Shown here: piece by piece, positions 1 through 6,721 of the stretch
Numbering within the stretch: position 1 is the stretch's first letter
Layout: each line of letters opens with the position of its first letter
NCBI GenBank assembly: GCA_044508215.1
Contig: JBIQID010000076.1
Span: 1 to 15,006 of the forward strand
DNA length: 15,006 nucleotides
Origin: JAEZFI01 sp044508215
GTDB lineage: Bacteria > Actinomycetota > Acidimicrobiia > Acidimicrobiales > Microtrichaceae
Reading direction: 5' to 3'
Program-made: the position numbers and the translations under genes
Notes under the pieces: model-generated
Database searches by the model: none
The model's input: the letters and a program-made list of their open reading frames with translations, nothing else
Told to the model about the DNA's origin: nothing

Positions 1-428
1 TGCTCGGCGAGCGCCAGGTGGTGGTCGACTGCGACGTGCTCCAGGCCGACGGCGGCACGCGGACGGCGTCGATCTGCGGGGCATGGGTAGCGCTGCACGA
101 TGCGCTCAGCCGCCACGTGGCGGCCGGCGCCCTCGCCGCGCACCCGATCACCGACAACCTCGCCGCCATCTCGGTGGGCATCGTCGACGGCGAGCCCCGG
201 CTCGACCTGCCGTACGTCGAGGACGTCGCGGCCGAGGTCGACATGAACGTGGTGATGACCGGGGCGGGCAAGCTCGTGGAGGTGCAGGGCACCGCTGAGG
301 GCCAGGCCTTCACGAGGGCCGAGCTCGACGAGCTCCTCGACCTCGCCGGCATGGGGATCACCGAGATCATCGCCCTCCAGGAGGAGATGGTCGCGGAGCC
401 GCCGCCGGCTCGCCCGCTGGGACGGTGA
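1..428 (+). CDS. rph: Ribonuclease PH, C-terminal part (5' end outside window)
   Basis: Phosphorolytic 3'-to-5' exoribonuclease that trims the 3' ends of tRNA precursors. Only the C-terminal ~140 residues are present; the gene is open at the left edge and codons run in the frame that starts at base 3. Recognisable RNase PH features are the DCDVLQADGGTRTASI stretch near the start of the visible part, then TDNLAAISVGIVDG, VDMNVVMTGAGKLVEVQGT and the C-terminal GITEIIALQ helix. The proline-rich tail after this is not conserved in the family. The stop codon lies in a GTGA that also holds the GTG start of rdgB (425-428), so the two are probably translationally coupled. The rph-rdgB order is common in actinobacteria. 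Identification is from family knowledge and very clear. Confidence 0.95.
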   Translation, partial: LGERQVVVDCDVLQADGGTRTASICGAWVALHDALSRHVAAGALAAHPITDNLAAISVGIVDGEPRLDLPYVEDVAAEVDMNVVMTGAGKLVEVQGTAEGQAFTRAELDELLDLAGMGITEIIALQEEMVAEPPPARPLGR

Positions 429-1021
429 GCGGGCGGCTCACGGTCGTCTCGGCCACGGCCAACCCCCACAAGCTGGAGGAGATGCGCCAGATCCTGGGCG
501 ACTCGGTGGAGCTGCTGCCCCGCCCGGACGACGTCCCTGACGTGCTCGAGGATGCGCCGACCCTCGAGGGGAACGCACGGTTGAAGGCCGACGCCATCGC
601 CGCAGCGACGGGTCTGCCCGCGCTCGCCGACGACACCGGCCTGGAGGTGGCGGCGCTCGACGGCGCGCCCGGCGTCCGGTCGGCCCGCTACGCCGGTGAG
701 GATGCCGACGACGCCGACAACGTGGCGCTGCTGCTCCGCGAGATGGGGGACCGGCAGGACCGGTCGGCCCGCTTCGTCACCGTCGTGGTCCTCGCCGCCC
801 CCGACGGCCACGAGGTCTACGAGGGCGAATGCCGCGGGACGATCGCTGCCGCACCTCGTGGCGCGGCGGGGTTCGGCTACGACCCGGTCTTCGTCCCCGA
901 TGAGGGCGACGGACGCACCTTCGCCGAGATGACGGCCGACGAGAAGCACGCGATCAGCCACCGAGGCCGAGCCGTGCGGGCCGCCGCCGAGGCGATGCGA
1001 GCACGGAGCGCCCGGGGGTGA
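425..1021 (+). CDS. rdgB: XTP/dITP pyrophosphatase (RdgB/HAM1 family)
   Basis: Hydrolyses non-canonical purine nucleoside triphosphates (dITP, XTP, ITP) to monophosphates plus pyrophosphate, keeping deaminated purines out of DNA and RNA. The 198 residues are the normal family length. Seen in the sequence: the N-terminal substrate and metal motif SATANPHKLEEM (SxTxNxxKxxE type), ADDTGLEV with the catalytic acidic pair, the APGVRSARYAG loop, GFGYDPVF and the C-terminal KHAISHRGRA. All are hallmark HAM1 motifs. The GTG start at 425 overlaps the rph stop as GTGA, and its own stop overlaps the galT GTG in the same way (1018-1021), which makes a tight rph-rdgB-galT transcription unit. Nothing is missing or truncated. 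Confidence 0.96.
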   Translation: MSGRLTVVSATANPHKLEEMRQILGDSVELLPRPDDVPDVLEDAPTLEGNARLKADAIAAATGLPALADDTGLEVAALDGAPGVRSARYAGEDADDADNVALLLREMGDRQDRSARFVTVVVLAAPDGHEVYEGECRGTIAAAPRGAAGFGYDPVFVPDEGDGRTFAEMTADEKHAISHRGRAVRAAAEAMRARSARG

Positions 1022-1965
1022 GCGGAGAGCTGCGGCTCGATCCCCTCACCGGCGAGTGGGTGAACATCGCGGGTCATCGCCAGAACCGCCCGAACCTGCC
1101 CACCGAGGGCTGCCCGTTCTGCGTGGGTGGCCTCGAAGCCCCCGAGCCCTACGACACGAGGTGGTTCCCCAACCGCTGGCCGGCGATGGAGCCGGGGGAG
1201 CCGGTCGACGTGGCCGCCGCCGAGGCCGCCGGCACCGACGTGCTGCCGGCTCGGGGCGCCGCCGAGGTGATCCTCTACTCGCCGGTGCACGACGCGTCGC
1301 TCGGCCAGCTGGGGGTGCCGCAGATCCGCAAGGTCGTCGACCTCTGGGCCGAGCGGACCCAGGCGCTCTACGAGCGGGGCGACGTGGAGTACGTGCTGGT
1401 CTTCGAGAGCCGGGGCGCCGAGGTGGGCGCCACGATCCACCATCCGCACGGGCAGATCTACGGCTATCCGTTCGTGCCGCCGGCTGCGGCTGCCGAGCGG
1501 GCACACGCCCGCCGTCGTGGCGACGTCGTGCTGGAGGAGATCCGCGCCGAGGTGGCCGACGGTCGGCGCGTCCTCTTCGACGACGGCGAGTGGGTGGCCT
1601 GGGTGCCGTTCGCGTCCTCCCACCCGTTCGGCGTCCGCATCGCGCCGAGGACCCGCATCGCCCGGCTCGACGACCTGGGGGAGGCGGCTCGGGACGGGCT
1701 CGCTGCCGCGCTCGGCGACGTCCTGGGTCGCTACGACCGCCTGTGGAGCGGTGATCCCGCCGCCTCGCCGATCTTCCCCTACCTGATGTGGTTCCACCAG
1801 GCGCCCCGGGAGCGGGAGGAGGTCGACCACCTCCACGTGCACCTCGCTCCGCCGCAGCGTGCCCCGGGGGTGATGAGGTTCGTCGCCGCCGGCGAGGTGG
1901 GCTCGGGCACCTACTCCAACCCCGTGGTCCCCGAGGACGCCGCCGCGCTGCTGCGCTCGGTCTGA
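1018..1965 (+). CDS. galT: Galactose-1-phosphate uridylyltransferase
   Basis: Leloir-pathway enzyme that swaps UMP between UDP-glucose and galactose-1-phosphate in the cytoplasm through a uridylyl-histidine intermediate. The 315 residues carry a Zn-binding C32-P-F-C35 pair, a YSPVHDASL segment matching the third zinc ligand region, the active-site H142-P-H144-G-Q146 (H144 is the expected nucleophile by comparison with E. coli GalT), and a second histidine cluster DHLHVHLAPP near the C terminus. It starts with GTG inside a GTGA overlap with rdgB. No galK, galE or galM is nearby, so the grouping with RNA and nucleotide housekeeping genes is odd. A related GalT-like nucleotidyltransferase with another sugar phosphate as substrate remains possible, though the motifs favour true GalT. 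Confidence 0.9.
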   Translation: MSGELRLDPLTGEWVNIAGHRQNRPNLPTEGCPFCVGGLEAPEPYDTRWFPNRWPAMEPGEPVDVAAAEAAGTDVLPARGAAEVILYSPVHDASLGQLGVPQIRKVVDLWAERTQALYERGDVEYVLVFESRGAEVGATIHHPHGQIYGYPFVPPAAAAERAHARRRGDVVLEEIRAEVADGRRVLFDDGEWVAWVPFASSHPFGVRIAPRTRIARLDDLGEAARDGLAAALGDVLGRYDRLWSGDPAASPIFPYLMWFHQAPREREEVDHLHVHLAPPQRAPGVMRFVAAGEVGSGTYSNPVVPEDAAALLRSV

Positions 1966-1972
1966 CACCGGA

Positions 1973-2194
1973 CGAACATCGCGACTGTCACGTTCTNNNN
2001 NNNNNNNNNNNNNNNNNNNNNNNNNNNNNNNNNNNNNNNNNNNNNNNNNNNNNNNNNNNNNNNNNNNNNNNNNNNNNNNNNNNNNNNNNNNNNNNNGGTC
2101 GAAGATCCGGACTGTCGCGTTCGTCGCGGCCCGCGAACATCGCGACTGTCACGTTCTTGGGCAGATGGGGTCGAAGATCCGGACTGTCGCGTTC
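1973..2194. repeat. Intergenic tandem array, 72-bp period, interrupted by assembly gap
   Basis: Between the convergent 3' ends of galT and the DNA glycosylase lies a higher-order repeat. Two related 23-bp half-units alternate. Type A begins CGAACATCGC and ends GACTGTCACGTTC (1973-1995 and 2134-2156). Type B begins CGAAGATCCG and ends GACTGTCGCGTTC (2100-2122 and 2172-2194). A and B are joined by a 15-bp linker, and B and the next A by an 11-bp linker, so type B copies sit exactly 72 bp apart. The outer GAAC/GTTC ends of type A are inverted, giving weak dyad symmetry. The 100-N gap falls inside the array, which suggests more copies that the assembler could not resolve. No coding potential is apparent. 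Function unknown. Confidence 0.85.
1997..2096. other. Assembly gap (100 N)
   Basis: Exactly 100 N, the usual placeholder for a scaffold gap of unknown size. It is flanked on both sides by the 72-bp repeat units, so missing sequence is probably further repeat copies. Coordinates downstream are therefore nominal. Confidence 0.95.
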
Positions 2195-2224
2195 GTCGCG
2201 GGCGGCTTCGATGCCTGGAGCGGG

Positions 2225-3010
2225 TCAGCGCTGGCAGGTGGGGCAGTGCTGGATCGGGCGGCCGGCGAGGACGCTCGTCTGGATCGAGGTGCCGCACCGG
2301 CGGCAGTGCTCGCGGTGGTACACGTAGAGCGTGTCCTCGGGCCGCATGCGTGCGCGGGGACGGCCGATCTCCTCGGGGTCCGTCGTGATGATCCGGCCGG
2401 TGCGCACGCCGATGCGCAGGAGCCGCACGGACTCGGACCAGATCGCCTCGAACTCGGCGTCGTCGATCTTGCTCGCGGGGCGTTCGGGGTGGATGCCGCA
2501 GAGGAACAGGATCTCCGCCCGATAGATGTTGCCGAGGCCGGCGATGATCCGCTGGTCGAGCAGCACGGCGCCCACCGGCTGGTTCGTGGCCGCGAAACGT
2601 GCACGTGCGCCTTCCACGTCCGGGTTGCGGCGGAGCGGATCGGCGCCCAGCTTCGACACGATCTCGGCCCGCTCGTCCGGAGTGATCAGCTCGCAGCGGG
2701 TGGGACCGGTGAGGTCCCAGGAGACGGTGTCGTTCCGGAGCCGGAGCCGGATGGTGTCGCGCTGGGGGACGTCCGGTTCGCCCAGGCGGAACTTGCCGAT
2801 CAGGCCGAGGTGCACGTGGAGGCAGTGGCCGCCCGTCCAGTCGACGAAGAGGTACTTGCCCCACGCGTCGCTCCGCACGAGCTGTTCACCGTCGATGAGC
2901 GCCGCGCCGGCGGCGAAGCGCCCCTGCGGTGACGACGCCTCCACCGGGCCGCCCCTGAGGGTGGTCCTGAGGCCTCGGGCGAGGCGGTGGACGACGTTTC
3001 CCTCCGGCAC
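2225..3010 (-). CDS. nei: Fpg/Nei-family DNA glycosylase/AP lyase (Nei1-like)
   Basis: Base-excision repair enzyme that removes oxidised bases and nicks the abasic site. The GTG start at 3010 is fixed by biology: after initiator removal the protein must begin P-E-G, with the catalytic proline at residue 2 and glutamate at residue 3. The frame stays open upstream to 3334, but that extension would bury the active site. The 261 residues include the H2TH region (AGLGNIYRAEILF) and a C-terminal zinc finger with two CxxC pairs (CRRC, CPTC) around an IQTSVLAGRPI hairpin. The N-terminal EGNVVHRLARGLR and SPQGRFA/WGKYLF segments resemble mycobacterial Nei1 more than Fpg/MutM. A weak CAGACT box lies 6 nt before the GTG and no Shine-Dalgarno is visible. 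It is divergent from the RDD gene. Confidence 0.92.
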   Translation of the reverse strand: MPEGNVVHRLARGLRTTLRGGPVEASSPQGRFAAGAALIDGEQLVRSDAWGKYLFVDWTGGHCLHVHLGLIGKFRLGEPDVPQRDTIRLRLRNDTVSWDLTGPTRCELITPDERAEIVSKLGADPLRRNPDVEGARARFAATNQPVGAVLLDQRIIAGLGNIYRAEILFLCGIHPERPASKIDDAEFEAIWSESVRLLRIGVRTGRIITTDPEEIGRPRARMRPEDTLYVYHREHCRRCGTSIQTSVLAGRPIQHCPTCQR

Positions 3011-3050
3011 GCCGTGAGTCTGACCCGTGGCGTCGCGAGGCGGCCAAACC

Positions 3051-3058
3051 GGTACCTT
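3051..3058 (+). promoter_or_regulatory. Putative -10 box of RDD gene (leaderless)
   Basis: GGTACCTT ends 7 nt before the GTG at 3066 and no Shine-Dalgarno is present, which fits a leaderless transcript. The same box occurs before several other genes here. No good -35 is visible. Confidence 0.55.
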
Positions 3059-3065
3059 CGCGCCC

Positions 3066-3507
3066 GTGGCGATCCCCCTCGACGACCCCGAGCGCCCCCG
3101 TGGCCGGCCCGGCGTGTCCCCGACGGCGATCGCTCGCCCGTACGCAGCCGGCTTCGCGGCGCCGCCGCCGACCGGCCACGTCCCGGCCGTGGCGGCGGCG
3201 GGCGCGGTGCCCGCCGGCGCCCTGACCACCGGCGCGCCGTCTCGCATCGCTCCTGCTCCGATCGGGCGTCGTGTCCGGTCCGCTGCCATCGACCTGGGCC
3301 TCGTCGCCGGCCCCGTGGCCGTCGCCGGGCTCATCGGCTACTTCGCGATCTTCCGTCCCGCGTGCCGCACCTATCCCTTCCTCGACGGCACCCGGATGGA
3401 CTGCTCTGACGCCGGGGGAGCGACGGTTGGGGCGTGGGCGCTCGTCCTCGCTGTGTTCGTGGCGGCCGTCGCGCTGGTGGAGGTGCTGCCCCTCGTCCGC
3501 CGGGGCG
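3066..3507 (+). CDS. RDD-family membrane protein, interrupted by assembly gap
   Basis: Small integral membrane protein of unknown function with an RDD-type domain. The visible 147 residues are a Pro/Ala-rich N-terminal tail (about residues 1-65, probably cytoplasmic and disordered), the arginine pair R68-R69 followed by AAIDLGLVAG with the first conserved Asp (D76), a first membrane helix at about 75-96, a loop with two cysteines (C100 and C113) and a second helix at about 120-141. The rest lies in the 100-N gap. Sequence after the gap has TGA in one frame at 3610-3612, just ahead of a strong terminator, so the gene may end there, but the frame across the gap cannot be known. GTG at 3066 is chosen because a GGTACCTT box lies 7 nt upstream. 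The RDD assignment is from the first half only. Confidence 0.72.
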
Positions 3508-3607
3508 NNNNNNNNNNNNNNNNNNNNNNNNNNNNNNNNNNNNNNNNNNNNNNNNNNNNNNNNNNNNNNNNNNNNNNNNNNNNNNNNNNNNNNNNNNNNN
3601 NNNNNNN
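3508..3607. other. Assembly gap (100 N)
   Basis: Exactly 100 N, a placeholder for unknown length. It removes the C-terminal half of the RDD-family gene. Unlike the first gap, no repeat is visible at either edge. Confidence 0.95.
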
Positions 3608-3634
3608 GCTGACGCTGCGCCGCCCGCTGAACGC

Positions 3635-3673
3635 GATGAGCCCCGGCCTCACGGCCGGGGCTCATCCAGTTTT
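3635..3673 (+). terminator. Strong intrinsic terminator
   Basis: A perfect 14-bp stem (GATGAGCCCCGGCC at 3635-3648 with its complement at 3653-3666), a TCAC tetraloop, then CAGTTTT. The T-run is on the plus strand, so it mainly ends the RDD gene. The stem may also stop minus-strand transcription arriving from the CAP-domain gene, which ends at 3717. Confidence 0.85.
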
Positions 3674-3716
3674 CGAGGGCCGTCCGCCGGAGCTGGCCCG
3701 GCCTCGGTGAAGGAGC

Positions 3717-4154
3717 TCAGGCCTTGAAGACCTGGACGACGTAGAGGCGGCCGCCGCGCTCGGCCACGCCGGTGCCGATGGCCCGGTACGTGCCGTTCAG
3801 GATGGCGTCGCGGTGCACCCGCGAGTTCATGAACTGGTCGTGGACGGCGGCGACGTTGGGCCCGTAGCCCACGTTCTCACCGATCGCTCGCCAGCCCGGC
3901 GCCACGCCGTCGCTGAGCACCGAGTGGGAGAGGGTGCCCCGGTCGGCGAGCACCGCAGCCCAACGCTGCGCCTTGTTGCCCAGGTCGTCGCTCCAGGCGA
4001 GGCCACGGAGACCTCGAGCCTGTCGCTCCTTGTTCACGAAGATGACCGCGGCGGTGCGGTCCTGCTCGGGTGTGCAGCCGACCATCGCCACGGCGGCGAG
4101 GCAGGATGCCATGAGGATCGCGAGGATGCGTCGAGCTGCACGGGGGCGAGGCAT
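3717..4154 (-). CDS. CAP/SCP-domain lipoprotein (cysteine-rich secretory/PR-1 superfamily)
   Basis: Predicted secreted lipoprotein of 145 residues. It has a basic N terminus (PRPRAARR), a hydrophobic stretch and a lipobox AMVGC with the lipidated cysteine at residue 27. The mature part is a short CAP domain: VNKERQARGL (the usual N-x-x-R-x-x-x-G-L start), LSHS with the first conserved histidine, GENVGYG with the conserved glutamate, NSRVHRDAILN with the second histidine, and a terminal strand GRLYVVQVF. Bacterial CAP proteins are widespread, but their biochemical role in actinobacteria is mostly undefined. The ATG start has a clear Shine-Dalgarno (GGAGAG, 6-nt spacing) and its own upstream region, so it is probably transcribed apart from the lipoprotein gene before it. 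Confidence 0.88.
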   Translation of the reverse strand: MPRPRAARRILAILMASCLAAVAMVGCTPEQDRTAAVIFVNKERQARGLRGLAWSDDLGNKAQRWAAVLADRGTLSHSVLSDGVAPGWRAIGENVGYGPNVAAVHDQFMNSRVHRDAILNGTYRAIGTGVAERGGRLYVVQVFKA

Positions 4155-4160
4155 GTTTCT

Positions 4161-4204
4161 CTCTCCGATTCGTCGTCCCGGGTTCGGGCGGCGTCTGCAG
4201 AATA
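4161..4204 (-). promoter_or_regulatory. Promoter and RBS region of the CAP lipoprotein gene
   Basis: On the minus strand a TATTCT -10-like hexamer (4199-4204) is followed by a leader of about 38 nt and a GGAGAG Shine-Dalgarno (4161-4166) 6 nt before the ATG. This is a conventional leadered start, unlike the leaderless-looking starts elsewhere in the window. No convincing -35 is present. Confidence 0.5.
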
Positions 4205-4244
4205 GTTGCGATTGCGTTACAGATCGCGCACCGCTTTGTCATGT

Positions 4245-4265
4245 TCGTCACGTAGGGGGTGACGA
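4245..4265 (-). terminator. Possible hairpin terminator after the small lipoprotein gene
   Basis: A 7-bp inverted repeat, TCGTCAC / GTGACGA with a 7-nt loop, begins about 8 nt after the stop codon of the 142-residue lipoprotein gene. No T-tract follows on the minus strand, so it is a weak terminator at best. It could instead be an operator for the CAP gene downstream. Confidence 0.35.
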
Positions 4266-4273
4266 GCGGGACG

Positions 4274-4702
4274 TCAGCGCAACGCGAACCCACACTTCTC
4301 GTCGGCGTAGGTCCGCAGTTCCTGAGCACTGGCAGGGATCTCGGCGAGGGCCCGGTTCAGCTCGGCGGCGTCGACCGGCATGGTCTCGCCGTTGGGTCCC
4401 GTGACGCGCGTCACCCGCCGAACGGTCTCGATCGCCGTGTCGATGACGCGCTCGGCCGCAGGCGCGATGTCGGGAGGCGCCAGGTCACGGACCTCCTGGA
4501 GGTCTTCCAGCGCTGCGGTCACCGCGTCCTCGTCGCCGCTGTCGAGCGCCCGGCGCAGCTCCGTCAGGTCCATCCTCGACTCGAGCGCGTCGCAGAACTC
4601 GTCCTGGGCGTTCGAGCAGGCGGGCAACGTCACGAGGATCAGCGCGCCCAGCAGTGCCGTGGCGCGCCTCCTGGAGGCGAGGCCCGCGAACCCTCCCAGC
4701 AC
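4274..4702 (-). CDS. Small helical lipoprotein, function unknown
   Basis: A 142-residue protein that I do not recognise. It has an Arg-containing N terminus (ASRRRATA), a hydrophobic core, and a lipobox LPAC with the lipidated cysteine at residue 29. After this comes a mature part rich in Ala, Glu, Asp and Leu that looks almost wholly helical. Cys37 (DEFCDAL) and a cysteine near the C terminus (DEKCGF) could form a disulfide. A conserved-looking GPNGETMPVD turn breaks the helices. The GTG start lies 6 bp after the rpe stop and has no obvious Shine-Dalgarno, so expression probably depends on coupling to rpe. An extracytoplasmic helical-bundle role is an inference from composition only. Confidence 0.75.
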   Translation of the reverse strand: MLGGFAGLASRRRATALLGALILVTLPACSNAQDEFCDALESRMDLTELRRALDSGDEDAVTAALEDLQEVRDLAPPDIAPAAERVIDTAIETVRRVTRVTGPNGETMPVDAAELNRALAEIPASAQELRTYADEKCGFALR

Positions 4703-4708
4703 GCTGGA

Positions 4709-5410
4709 TCAGCTGTTGGTCGCAGCGGCAGCGCCCACCGACCGGATCTCTGCGGTCGCGTGGGCGAGGCCCTCCGGGTCGCGGAACAGCGCCGATCCGG
4801 CCACGAGCACGTTCGCCCCGGCGGCAGCGGCTCCGGCAGCGGTGGACGGGCCGATCCCGCCGTCGACCTCCAGGTCGACGTCGAGGCCGCGCTCGGTGAT
4901 CCAGCGGCGGATGGTGGCGATCTTGGGCTCCATCGTCGAGATGTAGGCCTGGCCGCCGAAGCCGGGGTTCACGGTCATCACGAGCACCAGGTCGACGAGG
5001 TCGAGCACGTCGCGCACCATCTCGGCCGGGGTGGCCGGGTTGAGCGCCACGGCGGGCGAGGCGCCCAGCTCGCGGAGGTTGCCGAGCGTGCGGTGCAGGT
5101 GGCGGCACGCCTCGGCGTGGACGATGAGGATCTGGCAGCCCGCCTCGACGTAGCGGGCGGCGAGCTCGTCGGGCTCCTCCACCATGAGGTGGGCTTCGAA
5201 GGGCACCGACACCAGGTCGCGGGTGGAGGCGATCACGTCGGGCCCGAAGGTGAGGTTCGGGACGAAGCGGCCGTCCATCACGTCCCACTGGATGCGGTCG
5301 ACGCCGGCCTTCTCGAGGGCCTGGCACTCCTCGCCCAGCCGGGCGAAGTCTGCGGGCAGCACCGAGGGTGCGATGAGGATCGGACGGTCGGTGCCGGGCT
5401 GCTCTGCCAT
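4709..5410 (-). CDS. rpe: Ribulose-phosphate 3-epimerase
   Basis: Interconverts D-ribulose 5-phosphate and D-xylulose 5-phosphate in the pentose phosphate pathway, with a metal-dependent TIM-barrel fold. The 233 residues carry the family signatures: IAPSVLPADFARLGEE at the first strand, DVMDGRFVPNLTFG with the metal-binding Asp and the substrate loop, HLMVEEP, VNPGFGGQAY, and VDGGI with the second catalytic Asp, then the phosphate-binding AGSALF. The ATG at 5410 is the natural start by homology; the frame is open further upstream but has no family similarity there. GGTAGATT ends 8 nt before the ATG. It is preceded by serB with a 52-bp spacer and followed within 6 bp by the small lipoprotein gene. 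Confidence 0.96.
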   Translation of the reverse strand: MAEQPGTDRPILIAPSVLPADFARLGEECQALEKAGVDRIQWDVMDGRFVPNLTFGPDVIASTRDLVSVPFEAHLMVEEPDELAARYVEAGCQILIVHAEACRHLHRTLGNLRELGASPAVALNPATPAEMVRDVLDLVDLVLVMTVNPGFGGQAYISTMEPKIATIRRWITERGLDVDLEVDGGIGPSTAAGAAAAGANVLVAGSALFRDPEGLAHATAEIRSVGAAAATNS

Positions 5411-5418
5411 GGGCCCCG

Positions 5419-5426
5419 AATCTACC
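5419..5426 (-). promoter_or_regulatory. Putative -10 box of rpe
   Basis: GGTAGATT on the minus strand, 8 nt before the rpe ATG, in the short serB-rpe spacer. It suggests an internal promoter giving a nearly leaderless rpe message. The 8-nt spacing is the longest among the GGTAnnnT boxes here, so this is one of the weaker cases. Confidence 0.45.
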
Positions 5427-5462
5427 GGCAGCGCTCGCGGGGGACCCCGTCGGGCCCGGGCG

Positions 5463-6698
5463 TCAGGAGTCGTCGATCGGGACGCGGATGCCCTGTGGCC
5501 CGGCGCCGTCGGCGTGGTCGGCCGCCTCGACCTCGCTGCGCCGCACACCCAGGAGGAACAGCACTGCGTCGAGGTACGGCACGTTTACGGTGGCGTCCGC
5601 GGCGTCCCGGACGATCGGCTTGGCGTTGAAGGCGATGCCGAGCCCCGCGGCCGCCAGCATGTCGAGGTCGTTCGCTCCGTCGCCGATGGCCACGGTCTGG
5701 TCGAGGGGGATGCCCTCCGCTGCAGCGAAGGACCTCAGCAGCTCGGCCTTGCGGGCCCGGTCGACCACGCGGCCCACGACGCGTCCGGTGAGGGTGCCGT
5801 CGACCACCTCCAACTCGTTCGCCTCGGCGTGGTCCACTCCCAGGTCGCCGGCGAGGGGGTTCGTCACGAAGGTGAACCCGCCGGAGACGATCGCCACCTT
5901 GAACCCGATGCGCCGCAGGGTGCGGACGAACGTCCGGGCGCCCGGGGTCAGCTCCACACGGTCCCGCACGCGGTCGAGCGCGGCGAGGTCCAGGCCTTCC
6001 ATCAGGGCGACGCGCCGGCGGAGCGACTCCTCGAAGTCGATCTCGCCGGCCATCGCGGATGCGGTGATCGCCGCGACCTGCTCTCCGCAGCCGGCCTCCT
6101 CGGCCATCAGGTCGATCACCTCGTTCTGGATCACGGTGGAGTCGACGTCGAGCACCACGAGGCGCTGGCTGCGGCGGCCCAGGCCGTCGGGCTGGATGGC
6201 GAGGTCGATCGAGTGCTCGCGGGCCACGGCGACGAGCTCCGGGCGGAGGCGGTCGGTGGGGGCTCCGAGGACCGTCAGCTCGTAGCTCGTCACCGGGTAC
6301 CGGGACAGCCGGTTGATGCGGTCGATGTTGCCGCCCGACCGGACGACGGCGTTGGCGACCGCGCCGATCTGGGTGGGGGCCAGCTGCGGGGCGAGGATCG
6401 TGACCACGGTGCCGAGGGCCCGCTCGGTGGGGGTGGCGTCGACGGGCTCGATCTCCACCGTGAGGCCGAGGGCTGCGCCGAGGTCGTGGACGCCGGCGAA
6501 GCTCGTGCCCTCCGGCACCCTGAGCGCCAGGCCGAGGGTCAGGTGGCGGCGGATCACCACCTGCTCGATGTCGTCGATGACGGCCCCGATCCGCTCGAGC
6601 TGCTCCATCAACGACGAGGTGATGCCAGGGGAGTCGGGTCCGCTGACCCGCAGGAGGACGGACCGGCGTGGCTCGTCGTCGGCTGCGGTGGTCGGCAC
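5463..6698 (-). CDS. serB: Phosphoserine phosphatase with N-terminal ACT domains
   Basis: Last step of serine biosynthesis, dephosphorylating L-phosphoserine. The 411 residues match the length of the actinobacterial SerB2 type. Two ACT-like regulatory domains occupy about residues 12-170 (VLLRVSGPDSPGITSSLME opens the first). The HAD catalytic domain follows with D184-V-D186-S-T188 (nucleophile D184), motif II VSGG, the conserved lysine in RKAELL and motif IV GDGANDLDM. The ACT domains suggest amino-acid feedback, as reported for mycobacterial SerB2. The GTG start at 6698 is supported by a GGTATCGT box 6 nt upstream and by the SerB-like start of the ACT domain. The start codon lies only 23 bp from that of the divergent RNA methyltransferase gene. 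Confidence 0.95.
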   Translation of the reverse strand: MPTTAADDEPRRSVLLRVSGPDSPGITSSLMEQLERIGAVIDDIEQVVIRRHLTLGLALRVPEGTSFAGVHDLGAALGLTVEIEPVDATPTERALGTVVTILAPQLAPTQIGAVANAVVRSGGNIDRINRLSRYPVTSYELTVLGAPTDRLRPELVAVAREHSIDLAIQPDGLGRRSQRLVVLDVDSTVIQNEVIDLMAEEAGCGEQVAAITASAMAGEIDFEESLRRRVALMEGLDLAALDRVRDRVELTPGARTFVRTLRRIGFKVAIVSGGFTFVTNPLAGDLGVDHAEANELEVVDGTLTGRVVGRVVDRARKAELLRSFAAAEGIPLDQTVAIGDGANDLDMLAAAGLGIAFNAKPIVRDAADATVNVPYLDAVLFLLGVRRSEVEAADHADGAGPQGIRVPIDDS

Positions 6699-6704
6699 GT
6701 GCCG

Positions 6705-6712
6705 ACGATACC
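6705..6712 (-). promoter_or_regulatory. Putative -10 box of serB, overlapping the divergent promoter
   Basis: GGTATCGT on the minus strand, 6 nt before the serB GTG, giving an expected transcript start at or next to the start codon. It overlaps the opposite-strand box of the methyltransferase gene; the two hexamers share the TA at 6709-6710. Confidence 0.6.
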
Positions 6713-6714
6713 GT
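6707..6714 (+). promoter_or_regulatory. Putative -10 box of RNA methyltransferase gene
   Basis: GATACCGT on the plus strand, 7 nt before the ATG at 6722, with no Shine-Dalgarno between. It is interleaved with the serB box on the other strand. Confidence 0.58.
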
Positions 6715-6721
6715 GGCGGCG

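Noticed and set aside
877..1968. Long minus-strand open frame opposite rdgB and galT
   Set aside because: It shadows two clear genes with intact catalytic motifs; the translation is Arg/His/Gly-rich with no domain. High-GC DNA gives many such frames.
1973..2194. CRISPR array
   Set aside because: The linkers are 11 and 15 bp, the 11- and 15-bp sequences do not vary as spacers should, and no cas gene is present. It is a tandem repeat.
1788..2327. Open frame crossing the first N gap
   Set aside because: It runs through 100 placeholder N and through galT in the wrong frame, so the translation is meaningless.
3011..3334. N-terminal extension of the DNA glycosylase
   Set aside because: The enzyme needs proline right after the initiator; an extension of 108 residues would abolish catalysis and overlaps the RDD gene start and promoter.
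4259..5629. 456-residue plus-strand open frame opposite rpe and the lipoprotein gene
   Set aside because: Antisense shadow of rpe, whose family motifs are unambiguous on the other strand.
6668..6721. 18-codon N-terminal extension of the RNA methyltransferase
   Set aside because: It overlaps the serB start, lacks family similarity, and would begin upstream of the putative -10 box.
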